Below, piece after piece: positions 11,046 to 23,170 of a stretch of DNA of 64,000 bases. Below the pieces are notes generated by a model that was given only the letters and a program-made list of their open reading frames with translations, was not told where the DNA came from and made no database searches. Origin of the DNA: Onchidella celtica. Taxonomy: Eukaryota; Mollusca; Gastropoda; Systellommatophora; Onchidiidae. A program made the translations under genes and the position numbers. The stretch covers positions 3,796,908 through 3,860,907 of the forward strand of contig OZ007580.1 in assembly GCA_963931925.1 (NCBI GenBank), read 5' to 3'. The number at the start of each line of letters is the position of its first letter. Position 1 is the first letter of the stretch.

Positions 11046-13824
11046 CTGGGTTCAAATTTTTCATTTTCACAAAATTATTCCCATTTTGGCACCAGAATTG
11101 GAACAACATTAAGAAAAATCTTTATATTCATAAATTCACATTAAATAAGGTTCAATGAAAGTTCCATTCTACATGAAATAATCTTATGAATAATTAGGCC
11201 AGAAATGAGACAACATTAATGATAATCCCTCTATTCCTAAATTGACATTAAATTCGCTTCAGTGAAGGTTCCACTCTATATGGCATTAATCTTAGAAATA
11301 ACTAATTATATCACCACCATATCTGAAATATTCCTAAATCCGAGCACTTTTACACAGGCTGTTTACATTCCATAAAGTCTTCAGAAAATAAACCGTTCAC
11401 ATTCCTCAGACGGACTAAAGAGATTTCATTCCTCTGAAGTCCTTGTTGATAGTGGGAAATCACGAACACTTCACTGTATAAAATAAGTCATTATCTTGGT
11501 TACTTACAGCTCTTCAATAGCGCACAACTATCACGTCACGCCAATATTATTATCCTCACTGGTGATAGTTATCAAGGCACAAATTCAGTTCATACGACAC
11601 CAACAAAGCCCGCGGATGATTCGCGCAGTACTAAAAAAAACTTCCCGATTCACCGGTACAAATCTCATGAAACAGATAAAAATCGGTACTAAACGCTAGG
11701 CGTACAAACCATCATCACGGCACAACCACAGTATATAATGCTGAACTGATGATGACCCAAAACATTTTCAACAGATCACTGACACAGAAAACAAAGTCAC
11801 GTCACACGTACCCTACACACCTTCTCCGTCAGCGACTGGCGTTCGGGCCCCTAATCTCTCCGCCGCCGCTATCAACTGCCAAACCTTCAACTGACTGAGA
11901 TTATAAAACGCCCTTGTTGCTATTCCGATCCCATGACACTCTTCCTCCCCCCACCCCCAGTGTCCTCCGCCCCGCCCCCCTTTCCTTACACTATGAACTG
12001 GCACTACAAACAGAGTCGCGCGCACAAAACGCATATTTTTCAGGCATAGTCCAGGACTTGAAATTCCTGTGACGGGCGGGCGTACCGGCAGTGTCGTTGT
12101 CATACTACCCGCATTGTCGTCCCTGGGCTAAATTTAATCGGCGGTATATGTAGTGCGGGAGGGTGAATCATAGGTTATTGACAGGAAACCCTTAGGGGGA
12201 ATTCCCTCCCACCTTCCCCCCTCCCCTGCCCGAGAGCTAGCTAACATTTCAAACCCCATTTATTCTCCAATTACCACTTTTTATAGATATAATGCGGTAC
12301 GTAAATTGACCGTTTTGTAAGTGCATTATGGTCCCCCGTTAATGTTATTGTCATCCGGGATCAGAAGAGTTGTCAATTGAAATAACAAAAAAGTAAAAGT
12401 AGACTTGAATGTGTTGACCACGACTAATCCATCTGAAAGTTTGACGACCCCTCTATGAAAAAAATGTCAATGGGTTTAAAGTATATAAATTATATTGTTC
12501 ACTTCCTGTGTTTTGCTTGAGTCAAACTGACTTAATTTGCAATGAAGAAACTAACTGGTTTGATAAATTCGGTGCTGTCTTATTTGGCGTATATTTTGTT
12601 TGAAGTCAGACCAGCCCTTTGTACTGGCTTTGTTGTTGGGAGCGACTGCTCTTTGATGATGGATGGTACTGGTCTAACTGTTGTTCTTGTTGTTGCTGTC
12701 GTTTTTATCATTGTTATTATTATTATTGTTTATTATTATTATTATTATTATCATTATTATTATGTTGTTGTTGTTAGAGAAAGTAATAGGTATGATTGAA
12801 GTTAATTGGGAAAAATACAGTCAACATCTTCCTGGCTCCAACTCGCGAAGAACATCCGACTCTGAAGCGTAGAACATTACATACTTAAGTATTCAGATCG
12901 TGTCAATGTTGGTTTAGATCAAGGAAAATCCCTAGTGTCAATACTTGTTGGATTAATCAGCAGTCCAGACAGGCAGTGGACACAATGTATTCTACTGCTT
13001 GGCCTTCCCGTATAACATGACATTTTACTCATGTTTTGGCATGGGCCGGTCATAAAGAACACTATTATAACCAGGCTGTAAACTGATCTAGGCCAGGGAG
13101 AAGCCACAACTCAGGAAATTCCTGAGAGCTCTTGAATCCGTGGAAAGAAAACGTCTCATATTTTTTTTTTCAGATATAATTATAGCCTACATGTGTTTGG
13201 AACCTCCTCAGAAATGAACTTACACATTACATAAAGTGGGCGTTATCATAACATTCTATCACTTTTGGCGATCTCAATAGAAATATTGCTGAATACACAG
13301 GTTGATCGTTATCCATTGAAATGAGCACATGCTTTAAATTCCTCTAGCAAATCCCGTCAATGACTCTCTGGTGGTTGTTCAATACAAAGTTACCGGATGC
13401 CTGGGGAATGTCTATGAATACCAGGTCGTCCCCTGAGAATAAGGTCCTAACTCCCTTCCATCAACTTTTGAGAAACTGATGATTGAAGTTTCATCTGCTC
13501 ATGGCTTCTGACTTTTTTTTTTTCTTTTTAGTAACAATTTCAAATTACACACCAAATGCGCTTGATACTTTGACACACAATGGAGATGGCCCGTAGAAGT
13601 TATGTAGTTTGTAGTGTGTTATTCAGTTCAGCCACAAAGAGGAACCTTGTCATTCTTAGGGGTCGAGATGTGGTGGTAGAAAACGTAACGTTTTGTGCCA
13701 GTTGTTGTTGTTGTTTTTTTTTCACCAGGAAAATTGGAAATCACAGTCCTGTGTAAACATCACGAGTGATTTCTTGAATACAAACGCTGCTCGGTTCCCC
13801 AACCCGAGGTCAACTCAGACTAAA
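11046..13824. other. Non-coding stretch with a (TTA)n microsatellite
   Basis: A TTATTA/TTG-rich microsatellite spans about 12685-12772. The remainder shows no coding, RNA or element signature that I can support. Confidence 0.5.
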
Positions 13825-13943
13825 GGGTGAAACGGACCATGGCTGGTGCAGACGCCAGACCGGTGGCTCGTCGTCCATAAATTTTGCTTCACTCTAGCAC
13901 AATAGGCACTGCCCGTGCACCAGCCTGGTGGTCTGTTTCACCC
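13825..13943. mobile_element. Small fold-back MITE
   Basis: A 119-bp palindrome whose ends are GGGTGAAACGGACCA and, inverted, GGGTGAAACAGACCA. The inner arms carry GGCTGGTGC. There is no clear target duplication. It lies at the start of the first unit of the 0.4-kb tandem repeat. Confidence 0.5.
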
Positions 13944-14542
13944 AGGCTGGTAGTGCGCTGAGTCAAATCTGTTTTGTTGTGGTTTTTATGTTTTTGTTGT
14001 TGTTTTTTTACTGTGAGAGGTTAGAGAATAAAACGGCACCTCGCGTATTAATGATACTTAAGCAAATCTGTCTCGACAGTTGATTCAAAAGGCAGTTCAC
14101 GACTGAGTCAAAACCGGCGCGAAATAGACTTTGCTGGTTTTCTTCCTTTGTTCCCCATTTGTTGCTAGTGTATTGTGAATATCAAATGCCAGATCTTCTG
14201 TTATCGTTACTGATCTACCACCAGCACAAGCTGTTATTAAATCAGTGCTGTAAACATAATGGGATGATGTCACTTTTAAATATCAGTCAGCCAGTCACGT
14301 CGACATGACATTCAACCAGGTCTGAGGACAACAGTGCTGCATTGTGTCAAAGCTGTTTTGTTTTGATTTTTATTTGTCTGTTGTTGTTTATTACTGTGAG
14401 ATGTAGGCTATAGAATAAAACGGTACCTTGCGCATTGGTAATACTGCAACTATTCTGTTTAGCTAACTGATTAAAAAGCGAGTTCACGCCTGGGTCAAAA
14501 CCGATGCAAAACCGACTTGAATCCAAGCTCTACCAGACTTAA

Positions 14543-14734
14543 GCCATGTTTTCGTGTGTACGGAAACAGAAACAGGGAGGGGAGCATCAAAAATCCATCA
14601 AGGAGTAAAAAGAAAGATTGTTTCTATGTGTACGGAACCGGCGTTTCCACACAATCATCGTGTAAACTTTCTTTCTATTTCACTACTTGATGGGTTTTTT
14701 GACGTTTCCGGTTCCCCACACACGAAATCCCAGC
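14543..14734. mobile_element. Snap-back MITE, family M, copy 1
   Basis: A 192-bp element with arms of about 80 bp. The outer ends carry TTTCGTGTGT, and the inner parts carry ATCAAG(G/T)AGT then AGAAAG in inverted form. It is flanked on both sides by TTAA (14539-14542 and 14735-14738), which would fit piggyBac-type insertion or a TA duplication. The second copy (47074-47266) does not settle which. Confidence 0.6.
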
Positions 14735-14946
14735 TTAATGGTGTGGTTTTTCTTTTGTTATGTTCACCATTTGTTGCTGGTGTATTGTGACTGTAAATGC
14801 CAGATCTGTTACCGCCACTGATCTAACACCAGTACAAGGTGCCCTAGGAATGCCAAAGCTATTTCCTAACATTTTTTTTTTTTCGTTTATCAATGCTGTA
14901 AACACAATGGCATGATGTCACTTTTAAATGTTAGGTCAATCACACT

Positions 14947-14951
14947 GACAT
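14947..14951. repeat. Target-site duplication GACAT (left)
   Basis: GACAT is repeated at 16163-16167 and flanks the solo LTR of family B, copy 1. Confidence 0.85.
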
Positions 14952-16162
14952 TGTCATGATCACATTAGGATCATAAATGCCGTGCTAGGTCACGACGTCA
15001 GTGAGTTAATTTTTACGATCTTGTTGATTATAACCAGCGTAATTTGTCCTTGAGCTGTTCTCGTGAACAGTTTGTTTTGAAACACCTTTTTTCTGATGGA
15101 TGGAGAGAAGGAGGGGCGAGACAGAATAAATGTATAGCTAGGAATGACAGAGCAGTTCTCGACCCCGTGATTTTGATTAACATAAATAAGGGGCGAGTAA
15201 AGGTAGTTTATTTAGACGCTCAGTTGGCGTTCGGAAATTCGTGCATAAGAGTAGAAAGCACGGGGTTTGAAGATTTTAGTAGTTAATGTTTCGCATTTTA
15301 AATTTTGTCTAGACCGTAAAATTGACCTTGATTTTGGCGCAAGGCCATGACAAGCATAAATTAGTATTGCAGGCTGAGCTCCCAGCGGCTGCACCAATCA
15401 AATGTATGAATCTGGACGGAAGGTCGAGACATAGCTTTAGTATTTAAACCCGTGCAGAGCTTAGATAGAGGCCACATGTAGACAATCCATTTACGAGGTG
15501 GGCGGCGATAGTCCTCAGCCAGATGAGAGACATAGAGACGCAGTTGAGCAGTCCATATTGTGAGGAGCGCCATGATTTAAAGCTCCAGAGCCTAAGCTAC
15601 TTGGTTTGATATGAACCCACAGCGTTTACATCCAGCGCTCTCACTCCCAGTGAGGGCCTAATGGTGAGAGTTCATACTAATTTGTAATGATGAAAGTGAA
15701 CCGTTCTACTTACTTTTGAAGACAGTTTCAGAGCTACCGCCAGACAACGCATGGTTGTACAAGCATTCTCCATGGCGTGTCTAGAGGAAATGTCCATATC
15801 ATAACATGTCTCATTGAATTAATAGAATTTAAACTGTTATATCCGTCGCCACGTGCGCGGATTCTATTTGGCATCTAACTCATATGACCTGCAAGTAGTT
15901 AGAGTGAATAAGTTAGTCTTTATAGAAAGCTGTAGTTTCATTAGTTAGATTCAGTTGCCTTTGAATTGATATTTATATTTATAATTATATTTGTTACATT
16001 AATTCCTGTAATTAAACTGCCCTACAGTTCTGCTAAAAATCAAAGCAATTGATTTATTTAGTTTTTAGAGTGCAAGTATTTTTTTTGTGTGTTCGTCGAT
16101 TGTGGGAGCGGACCTCAAAAGAGTGTCAGTCGAATTCTCCCCATCTGACCCACATCGCGACA
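14952..16162 (+). mobile_element. Solo LTR, family B, copy 1
   Basis: A 1211-bp LTR starting TGTCATGATCACATT and ending CATCGCGACA, with TGTC...GACA termini and a perfect GACAT target duplication. A TATA-like TATTTAAA at 15440 marks the likely promoter. No internal region, primer site or polypurine tract adjoins it, so it is the product of LTR-LTR recombination. Orientation is assigned from the TATA element. The short open frames inside it are shared with copy 2 at 60687 and are not genes. Confidence 0.85.
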
Positions 16163-16641
16163 GACATGACATTCAACCACGTCTGGGGTCAGTAGCACAC
16201 TGTGTCAAGTCTTGCCTCGGTTTTGTGAACTATGGGGTTAAATGTGACCTCCCGCAATAGTGAAACTGAAACACGTCAATTTCTCTTGTTGATTCAAAAG
16301 GCAATTCAGGGCTGAGTCAAAACCCCAGGCAAAACAGGAATGACCCGGGGTGCTACCAGCCTTGTGGTGCTGGGTTTCTTTGTTTTGGTCCCATTTGCTG
16401 CTAATTTATTGAATGCCAGTGTGGTAAATCTTATCTGTTCTACAACCAGCACAAGCTACCCCACTGATGTCCAAGCTATTTTCTAACATTGGCATTTGTT
16501 AATGCTGTAAGTATAATAATAGACAAACCGGATGATTCCACGTTTTAAATGTCACGGTGACATCATATTCAAAATGTCTAAAGTGTGAACTTTTACCTAT
16601 GAGGAAGGTCATACAAAACTGAATATTCAACATGATGGAAG

Positions 16642-16837
16642 CAGTGGCGGATCCACTATAATGAGGATTAAGCTTCATGGCCCCTAATTCCGGGGGGGGG
16701 GGGGAGAAAGGGGGGGCGGCTGAAGAAAGTTTTCTGTTAAATGAGTAAATTTTGGATGTAGCGCTATTGTTGCTGGTTGCGAAGGGATCCCATAACAGTT
16801 CAAGTTTCAGGGTCCAAAAAATGTAATTCTGCCTATC
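16642..16837. mobile_element. hAT-type MITE, copy 4
   Basis: A 196-bp element starting CAGTGGCGGATCCAC, with a degenerate right end. It is flanked by GATGGAAG (16634-16641) and GATGGAAA (16838-16845), an 8-bp duplication with one mismatch. The interior has a poly-G run and the family block GAGTAAATTTTGGATG. Confidence 0.7.
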
Positions 16838-16849
16838 GATGGAAATGGA

Positions 16850-17607
16850 GATTTAGTCAAGGTTTGAGAGGTTCTGAGTTGTTTCGGCTAAATTCTGAGG
16901 CTGTAAATCTGTCTTGTGGGTGGGTTTATCGGCCGAGGGGCATTTTCTCTGTCCTCCAACATTTTGTTCAGAATAGAAACACACGTAAAGTAATTGTATC
17001 TCATGAATTATGGCAGATGATCACTATGAAAGTTAATTCTGAAATCTGAAATTAAAGTTCGTATATAATATAACAGGAACGAATTTACTCTGCGTGAATG
17101 CAATATTTATCACAAAGAACTTTCCTGTATTATAATTATGTATGTGAATAAAATTGTTGTACCCCCAAGCAAGAACACCGTTATTGGATATCACGGAAGC
17201 CTTCGTGTTCTATTTCTGTTCATCATTAAATTTATTCAAAGGCCTAAGATAGATCAGTGGACCCGATGGTCATGCACCATTTCCCAGATTTCCCCCCAAA
17301 CATCACACCTGACTGGTAAAGTGAAAACATTCCAGTCGAGTTGTCTCCCTCCCTCCCCCACCATCCTCCCCCTTTTTCAGTTCCTACAATGGAGCAAGCC
17401 CTGTTTGTTACGACAAAAAACAGTATGGCCCAAAGAGACAGAAATTGGAAAGACACGCAAAACAATTATGCCGCGTTGCGCTCTATGTTATATTTTGTTC
17501 GATTTCTATTTTGGAAGCCTTTCGTCATGCAAGATTTAATACCCATGGAAAGATAGATCACATTTCATTCTACATGTATAAAGATGTTCTGAAAAGTGAA
17601 TGTAACC
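16850..17607. other. Non-coding stretch, nothing recognised
   Basis: Several short open frames (for example 17138-17539) overlap on both strands and have no recognisable domain. The region is a plain AT-rich spacer. Confidence 0.45.
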
Positions 17608-18021
17608 TAGGTAGGGGACACGTTGATGTCGACTGAAGGTCTCTTGCCGAAGGTGCGGGGTTCGATCCCAGGCCGGTGCTGGTATGTTGGAATTTTTTAT
17701 TTTTTTTTCTTGTTGTTGGGGGGGGGGTCCTGTCCCTGATCCCACGGTAGGTAGGATCGAGCACTTAGCCTTCTCAGAGAAGGACGAAAAACTCAGATAG
17801 TCCGTGTGCACGTTGCGCAGGTTAAAGATACCTTGGCAGTTGAAAGTCAAGAAGGTCGGTTCGAACAAGGCCAGGGCAAAATTCTAAACAAAAAACACCA
17901 AAAAAAAAAACGAATCTCCAGCACAAAAATACACAGAAACTAGAACAAGAAATATAAAAGGAAGAAAAGTCAGGTGTGAATGCCAAGAGCAGCGAAACTC
18001 ATAAAATAAAGATCTAAACAC
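17608..18021 (+). mobile_element. tRNA-derived SINE, copy 3 (alternative 3' tail)
   Basis: The head is degenerate but keeps the B box GGTTCGATCCC (near 17660) and CCGGTGCTGGTATGTTGGAA. The central block TTAAAGATACCTTGGCAGTT is near 17823. The 3' part differs from copies 1 and 2: an A-rich segment is followed by AGGTGTGAATGCCAAGAGCA and an ATAAAATAAAG end. Copy 4 and two tail fragments near 48.5 and 49.1 kb share this 3' end. Confidence 0.7.
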
Positions 18022-18990
18022 AGAATGTGACCTAGACCGGCACATAAGGCATTTCATCCCTAATACGGCCGAAATGTCACCAGCTTACCAGTACATCCGT
18101 GAAGCCTTGAGGAAGTCAGTGGTCCCTGCACCTACCGGCCAATAGCCAACATTCCCACGCTCAGTACCGTCGCCTCCCAGCCCCGCCAAAACTCCCAGTC
18201 TGAAAGGTTGTCGCTGGCAACATAACCTTTCGCCGAAATGACCCCAGTAAACAAATGCTCTCTAAAGTTCAGGGTTTTTTCACAGGCTCTGTAATCCTAA
18301 CAAACTATTTACACTCTGAATCCCTTGCCTTCCGAAGTTACATTATGTAACCAACATTAGATTTGTTTTTGTTGTAATAATAATATTATGTTTTGCTCCA
18401 GCGCATTTCGCGTCAATCAAACCTTGATTTTGTATGACCAAAATAAATTCCTCACTTCTATTGGCGACAGCGTTCACTGACTGCATATCACTGGAACCAT
18501 ACCCTTTCATTTTACACTGGGGGTAACCAGACCTGAAAGATAATATTTTAATGATATTAATTTGAAAACCTGAATTTTTTTCAGTCGGGAGACAAAGGCG
18601 CTACACCCAGTAGAATTTACGTTTGTGGGGCCTTTTATCAGTTTGGTTTTATGTAAGCATGTAATCAACGAATTCCACTCACAGAAGTTGGAGCAAGGCT
18701 TACAGAGGAGCGGGTTCTGTAGAATAAATGTCTTAATACGCTTAAATAAACACATTTCGTTCATCGTCTTATCCACAATTTATCCTACGGCTAGCATTCA
18801 TCTACATTTATTGTCTTTTCCTCTCCTTTCTCTTCTTCTTCTTTCTATAGCTACATTATTACATTATTACATTATTACATTATTACTATTTTTTATTATT
18901 GTTATAAATATAATGTCTGTTGTCTTTAGAAAATCAGTGAAGTCACGGGGGAGAGGGGAAGAGGGGGTTGGAAGAAAGTTAAAAATTGGC
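18022..18990. other. Non-coding stretch
   Basis: Holds a short (ACATTATT)n run at about 18850-18885. No gene recognised. Confidence 0.45.
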
Positions 18991-19024
18991 AAAGAAAATG
19001 AAGAAAATGTCCCATGTTGTGATG

Positions 19025-19440
19025 TAATTTTTGTTTATGTAATGATGCGTAAAATATGTGTATCATATTATGTGCTCTTAAGGCCTGTAGTTTACACTGG
19101 TAGGTTTTCAGAATAGAAAAAAGGAATGGGGGACTGTGTGGGAAGAACTCTCCTGGCTTTCCGTCTTTTGTTTTCCGATTTCCCCCTTCGAAACGTTGCT
19201 TGCTTACACTGGTCCGTTTTCTGAATGAGAAGCGATGCGCATCGTTTGTTTTGGTCATGTTTCGAAGGGGAAAATCGGTAAAACAGAAGTTGGAAAGCCA
19301 GGAGAGTTTTTCCCATACAGTCCCTCATTCCTTTTTTTTTTCTATTCCTAAAACCTACCAGTGTAAACAGGTCTTTAAACGCTCTCTGAAAGAGAATTTC
19401 CCTCAGGGGACAATAACATGATTCTGATCTGATCTTGTTT
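19025..19440 (+). mobile_element. Retroposon 3' end, interrupted by a MITE
   Basis: With the MITE at 19081-19374 removed, the flanks read as one retroposon tail: TTTTTGTTTATGTAATGATG, then TTAAACGCTCTCTGAAAGAG, AATTTCCCTCAGGGGACAAT, and a short GATCT-type repeat. The same sequence, uninterrupted, lies at 21771-21896. It looks like the 3' UTR of a LINE or a LINE-derived SINE. Confidence 0.6.
19081..19374. mobile_element. Harbinger-like snap-back MITE
   Basis: A 294-bp element that folds on itself with arms of about 110 bp. Both arms contain TTTACACTGGTAGGTTTT, AACTCTCCTGGCTTTCC and CCCCTTCGAAAC. The flanks are TTA at 19078-19080 and 19375-19377. A 3-bp TTA (TWA) duplication is typical of PIF/Harbinger. 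The termini (AGGCCTGT / AGACCTGT) differ from those of the autonomous Harbinger at 34599, so it probably depends on another member. Confidence 0.7.
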
Positions 19441-20680
19441 TCATTTCTGATTTATTGTGACGTGTCTTTGTTTCTGACGGGGAGCAATGGGAAAACAACA
19501 TTTTTTCTTTACAATATGATTGTATTGTACCTCTGTTTGTTTTACCTAGATAACCCATATTTTCGGGAAAAGCCGTAAGCGATGCAGTCAAGCAGCTAAT
19601 GTTTTAGTCGGCCAGGTGTGCATACCTGTTACAGTACAGCTGATGTTTGTGATTTCAAAATGGAGCAATGACATTTGACAAAAGCAAGTAAAAGACAGTG
19701 ACATCATACCGTCAATTCCCTCTAGCTTTTTCCAAACCACTAAGGGCAACTTTTGATGCCTCGAGCAAAAAAATATTTTAAATAGTGGCCAAAACAATCG
19801 TATTTTGTACATTAAAAAGAGATCAACATTCTAATGCCCGGGGTACCAATAATAGCGTCTGCGCAGCCCCGCGTCCGTGCAGCTTAGAGAGGAACATAAG
19901 ATTTGCTAATTGTCAAGACCACAGTGGTGAGCGAAACAAAAATCAAAATGGAGTTCCTCGGATTTTCCTACTCTCCGCGGTTAGATGAAAGGTGGCTGCA
20001 GTGCAATATGAATGATATGAAAATTTAACAAAACTGGTGAAGAAAGCAATATTCCCTAAGGGTTTTGGAGAACACTACCAATGTGATAAATTTTTTTTAC
20101 AGAACTGTTTAATACTATCTGTGAACTTTAGAAGCTCTGAATGCGAAACATAAATTACTCAAATAGACCGTGATATAAGCCCAAAGTGGCTGATGTGCAG
20201 TGAAACCCAAATTTAAACTCAAACTCATGTGAGGCCATGACACGTGTCACTAATTTCACGTGTTACTAACTTGCAAAAAATCAAAGATATAAGGAAACAG
20301 TTTTTACCGTCTTGGCTACTTGTTAGACCAAGCATGTTTAAGCTTATACATTTTCTGTCGTCGATGCACGATAGAGAACTACATTCGTCTGCACTGTTTT
20401 GCCATAAAGTTCTAAACGAATACAATAATGTCGCGTTGTGACTTCTCCTGGCGAAGTCTGAAAACTAAATTCACCTTCGAGTGAAAGAAAAAATTATAGT
20501 GATATTTTCAATTGTAGTAAATTTACAACAGATAAAGGTGAGGAAAGATCGGTTATGTAGGGGGGGGGGGGGGGATTGAAAATGATGACTGTTGCTGGCA
20601 ATTACAAGCTGTATTTGATTGTATACTATAATAAGTAAGTGTATAAATGCTGCAGGGAGCGGAGAGAGTGAACGACCATG
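19441..20680. other. Non-coding stretch, nothing recognised
   Basis: Only short, unrelated open frames on both strands and a poly-G run near 20560. No domain, RNA or repeat was recognised. Confidence 0.45.
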
Positions 20681-20689
20681 CATTTTGTC

Positions 20690-20812
20690 TGTTTGTTTGT
20701 TTGTTTAATGTTTTCTAAGATTGTTCACATGATTCTTGTGTGTTTTTGAATTGGCCGCCAGGCCTATAATAAACTAAACTTGAAACTTAAACTTGAAACT
20801 AACCAACTGTCA
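20690..20812 (+). mobile_element. Possible retroposon 3' end
   Basis: A (TTTG)n run is followed by TTGAATTGGCC, CCTATAATAAACTAAACTTG and a tail of AACTTGAAACTTAAACTTG. An AATAAA-like signal followed by a short tandem tail is the usual shape of a LINE or SINE 3' end. There is only one copy here, so this is tentative. Confidence 0.35.
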
Positions 20813-20815
20813 CGT

Positions 20816-21770
20816 GATTAGGCGGGTAGAGTTTTCGATGGAACCTCTTTTGCCGCAGTTTGAATTCTTCCTAACCATCGTGAATAAGTACAGAATTGCT
20901 CCACAAACACAACACGGCACTGATATACTGCTCAAGAAAAGTAGGTTACATAATTATTAATCAAAAGAAAATATAATTCAGTGGCATTTAAAGCTGAGAG
21001 TTGTCTGTCTACCCTGAACTTAAGACTGGATCTTGGACAGAGCAAAAGAGGAAACAAGCTGATCTATTTAGGTAGATGTCACCCAGGGAGCTAATATTAT
21101 CTATACTAGACAGATCGTTTGACCCCCAGAGTGTGGCTGCTGTGGTCCCATACCTGGCACATGTTACGTCACTGCCCCGCTCTCCAGCATAGATAGTATA
21201 ATAAGCTCTTTGATGTCACCCAGTCTCTCCATCTCAGGTAATTGCTGACTCTGCCTTCCCGTTCCTCTTGTTTGGGCGTTGGGGTTGTCGTGTACATGTC
21301 GTGTACATTTGGGATGTGGAGCGGGGGACGGGGGAGGGGGGGAAGTTTTGCTCTATTTCCCAACACCCAACATTAACGTGGCCAGGGAAAGGTGAAAGTT
21401 AATTTGATGGTTGAATTGTGGCGCTGATGGGCGGGTCGTGGGGTACTTTTCTTTTCTTTTCCTTACAGTCTGCAAATGGTTAGTACCTAAGGATACAACA
21501 TGACACGGCATTTTTCAGTTCTAATCATCTATACCCAATTGCCTGTGTGAAGAAATTCATGTCCATCTTAAATCAGCCACCATCCCCTGTTTCATCAAAT
21601 TTCTAGATCATCCAAGAGCAACAGAATAATACACATGAAAACAAACAGGGAAAGATACAGAAGATCGCTTTTGCCTCCCGCCATTCGCCTCAGCAAGTCA
21701 TTTTAACTAAATGTGTGCCACTTTTTACTAAGCAAGATTCTTTACCCTGTCACTCCATGTATGTCTGTTA
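20816..21770. other. Non-coding stretch, nothing recognised
   Basis: No gene or repeat was recognised by eye. Confidence 0.45.
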
Positions 21771-21896
21771 TTGATTTATTAAATTTGTTTATATAATGAC
21801 ACGTAAGATACATGTACCACGTGTATGCTGTTAAACGCTCTGTGAAACAAAATTTACCTTATGGGATAATAAAGTAATTTTTATCTTATCTATCTT
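21771..21896 (+). mobile_element. Retroposon 3' end (second copy)
   Basis: Homologous to the flanks at 19025-19080 and 19375-19440, with TTTGTTTATATAATGACAC, GTTAAACGCTCTGTGAAAC and AATTTACCTTATGGGATAAT. It ends in a TCTTATC-type tail. It shows what the uninterrupted site looked like before the MITE inserted in the other copy. Confidence 0.6.
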
Positions 21897-22340
21897 TACT
21901 TTGTCCGCATATCATGCTTGAGGTTGTTGTTGTTGTTGTTGCTGCTGCTGTTTCTAAGTGTAACTTCTTGTTTGTGTGAGCCTTCTTTAGTTCTCGTGGA
22001 CGTTTCTGTCTTTCTTAAATATTGTTGAGTTGGTGGGTGATGATGTTGTTCGTTTTCTGGCTATATAAAAACAGCTGATCTGTATGGAAATCGTTTTTGA
22101 CACGTTCCGAAAGAAGGATGGACAGCTTTCTGGAGAGATACAATGAAAACGTGAATAAAGTCAAGATGAAAAATAATTTACTCAGAACTGTCAATGACAA
22201 GCAAAACTTCAAACACAAATAGAAAAAAAAAATATAAGGATGACACAACAAACTGTATACAGAACTCACAATGCACAGAGAATTGTCTTGGCTGAAGTAG
22301 AGTTATTTGAGATGGCTTATTCTTCTTCAGTCTCAGAAGC

Positions 22341-22614
22341 TCATCATCATCATCATCATTGCTTTTCTCACCCTGGATCAGTGTATAGGCCACCAACAAA
22401 CACTTTCCATCCCTCTCTATCATGGGCCAGCCTCTTTACATTATTCCAAGTCTTTCCGCTTCGTTGCACATCATTTTCTCTGGCTCTTCTCCACGTTCCG
22501 CGCGGCCTTCCTCTTGATCTCTTGCCCTGGGGATTCCAATCCAATACCTTCTTCGTGATGCTGTTTCCTGGCCTCCTGAGAGTGTGGCCGATCCATCTCC
22601 ATCGCCTCCTACCT
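22341..22614 (-). pseudogene. LINE reverse transcriptase C-terminal fragment
   Basis: On the minus strand from about 22614 a frame reads RRRWRWIGHTLRRPGN, then DWNPQGKRSRGRPRGTWRR, KTWNNVKRLAHDREGWK and FVGGLYTDPG, ending at a TGA (22368-22370). A (GAT)n tail follows to 22341. These are the conserved C-terminal motifs of many LINE polyproteins, just before the stop and a simple-repeat tail. The frame is open but has no start codon: it is a 5'-truncated insertion of about 270 bp. It is a different family from the LINE at 3166 (different tail and motifs). Confidence 0.75.
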
Positions 22615-22802
22615 GGTGTATAATGTGGATTACTGAGGACAAAAGCCTAGAAATTTATTCTTGAGAGAAGATCAGACATAAGATTCCAAACAAATCGTAT
22701 TTCTGATGAGGTGAACTGAATGATGACACTGTCTCTTACTTGAAGACAAATTATTGTGCAAGGGTGCAAGGTTAGGAACTTTTTTTGTGTTTTTTGTTTT
22801 TA

Positions 22803-23170
22803 GCCGTGTGTTTACGTCTTTATTTTACGAGGTTTCGCTGCCCTTGGCATTTACACCTCACTATTTCTTCTTTCTATTTTTCTTGTTGTGGTAGGGATTC
22901 GATTTTTTGAATTTTGCCCGGGCAGCGGTCTTGTACGGCCACGATTTCCAACTGCCAGGGTATCTTTAACGTGCGCACGGGCTCTCCGCATTTTTCGTCT
23001 CTATCCGAGAAGACTAGGTGTTTGATCCTACTACCCACCATAGGATCAGGGAAAGGAAAATAATAAATGAGTAAAACCCAAAATTCCAACATGCCTGCAA
23101 AAACCGGGATTTGAACCTGGTACCTTCGGCATGAAAGGCGAGCACCTTGCTGCATGCTAGACCAAAGTGG
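22803..23170 (-). mobile_element. tRNA-derived SINE, copy 4 (alternative 3' tail)
   Basis: Minus strand. The head has GCAAGGTGCTCGCC and a B-box-like GGTTCAAATCC near 23115, and the central block retains AAAGATACCCTGGCAGTTGG. The 3' end is GAGGTGTAAATGCCAAGGGC followed by TAAAATAAAGACGTAAAC, the same tail as copy 3. Confidence 0.75.

Larger units (their letters stand above)
13937..16562. repeat. Three degenerate 0.4-kb tandem units, split by insertions
   Basis: Unit 1 (about 13937-14301), unit 2 (14302-14951) and unit 3 (16163-16562) share an ordered set of landmarks. These are a GTGTCAA then TTTTG start, a GATTCAAAAGGCARTTCA-like block, GAGTCAAAACC, CCCATTTGYTGCTA, CCAGCACAAGCT, and an end with TTTTAAAT next to GACAT. 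Unit 2 is lengthened by a MITE (14543-14734). A solo LTR (14952-16162) sits exactly between units 2 and 3. Confidence 0.65.
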
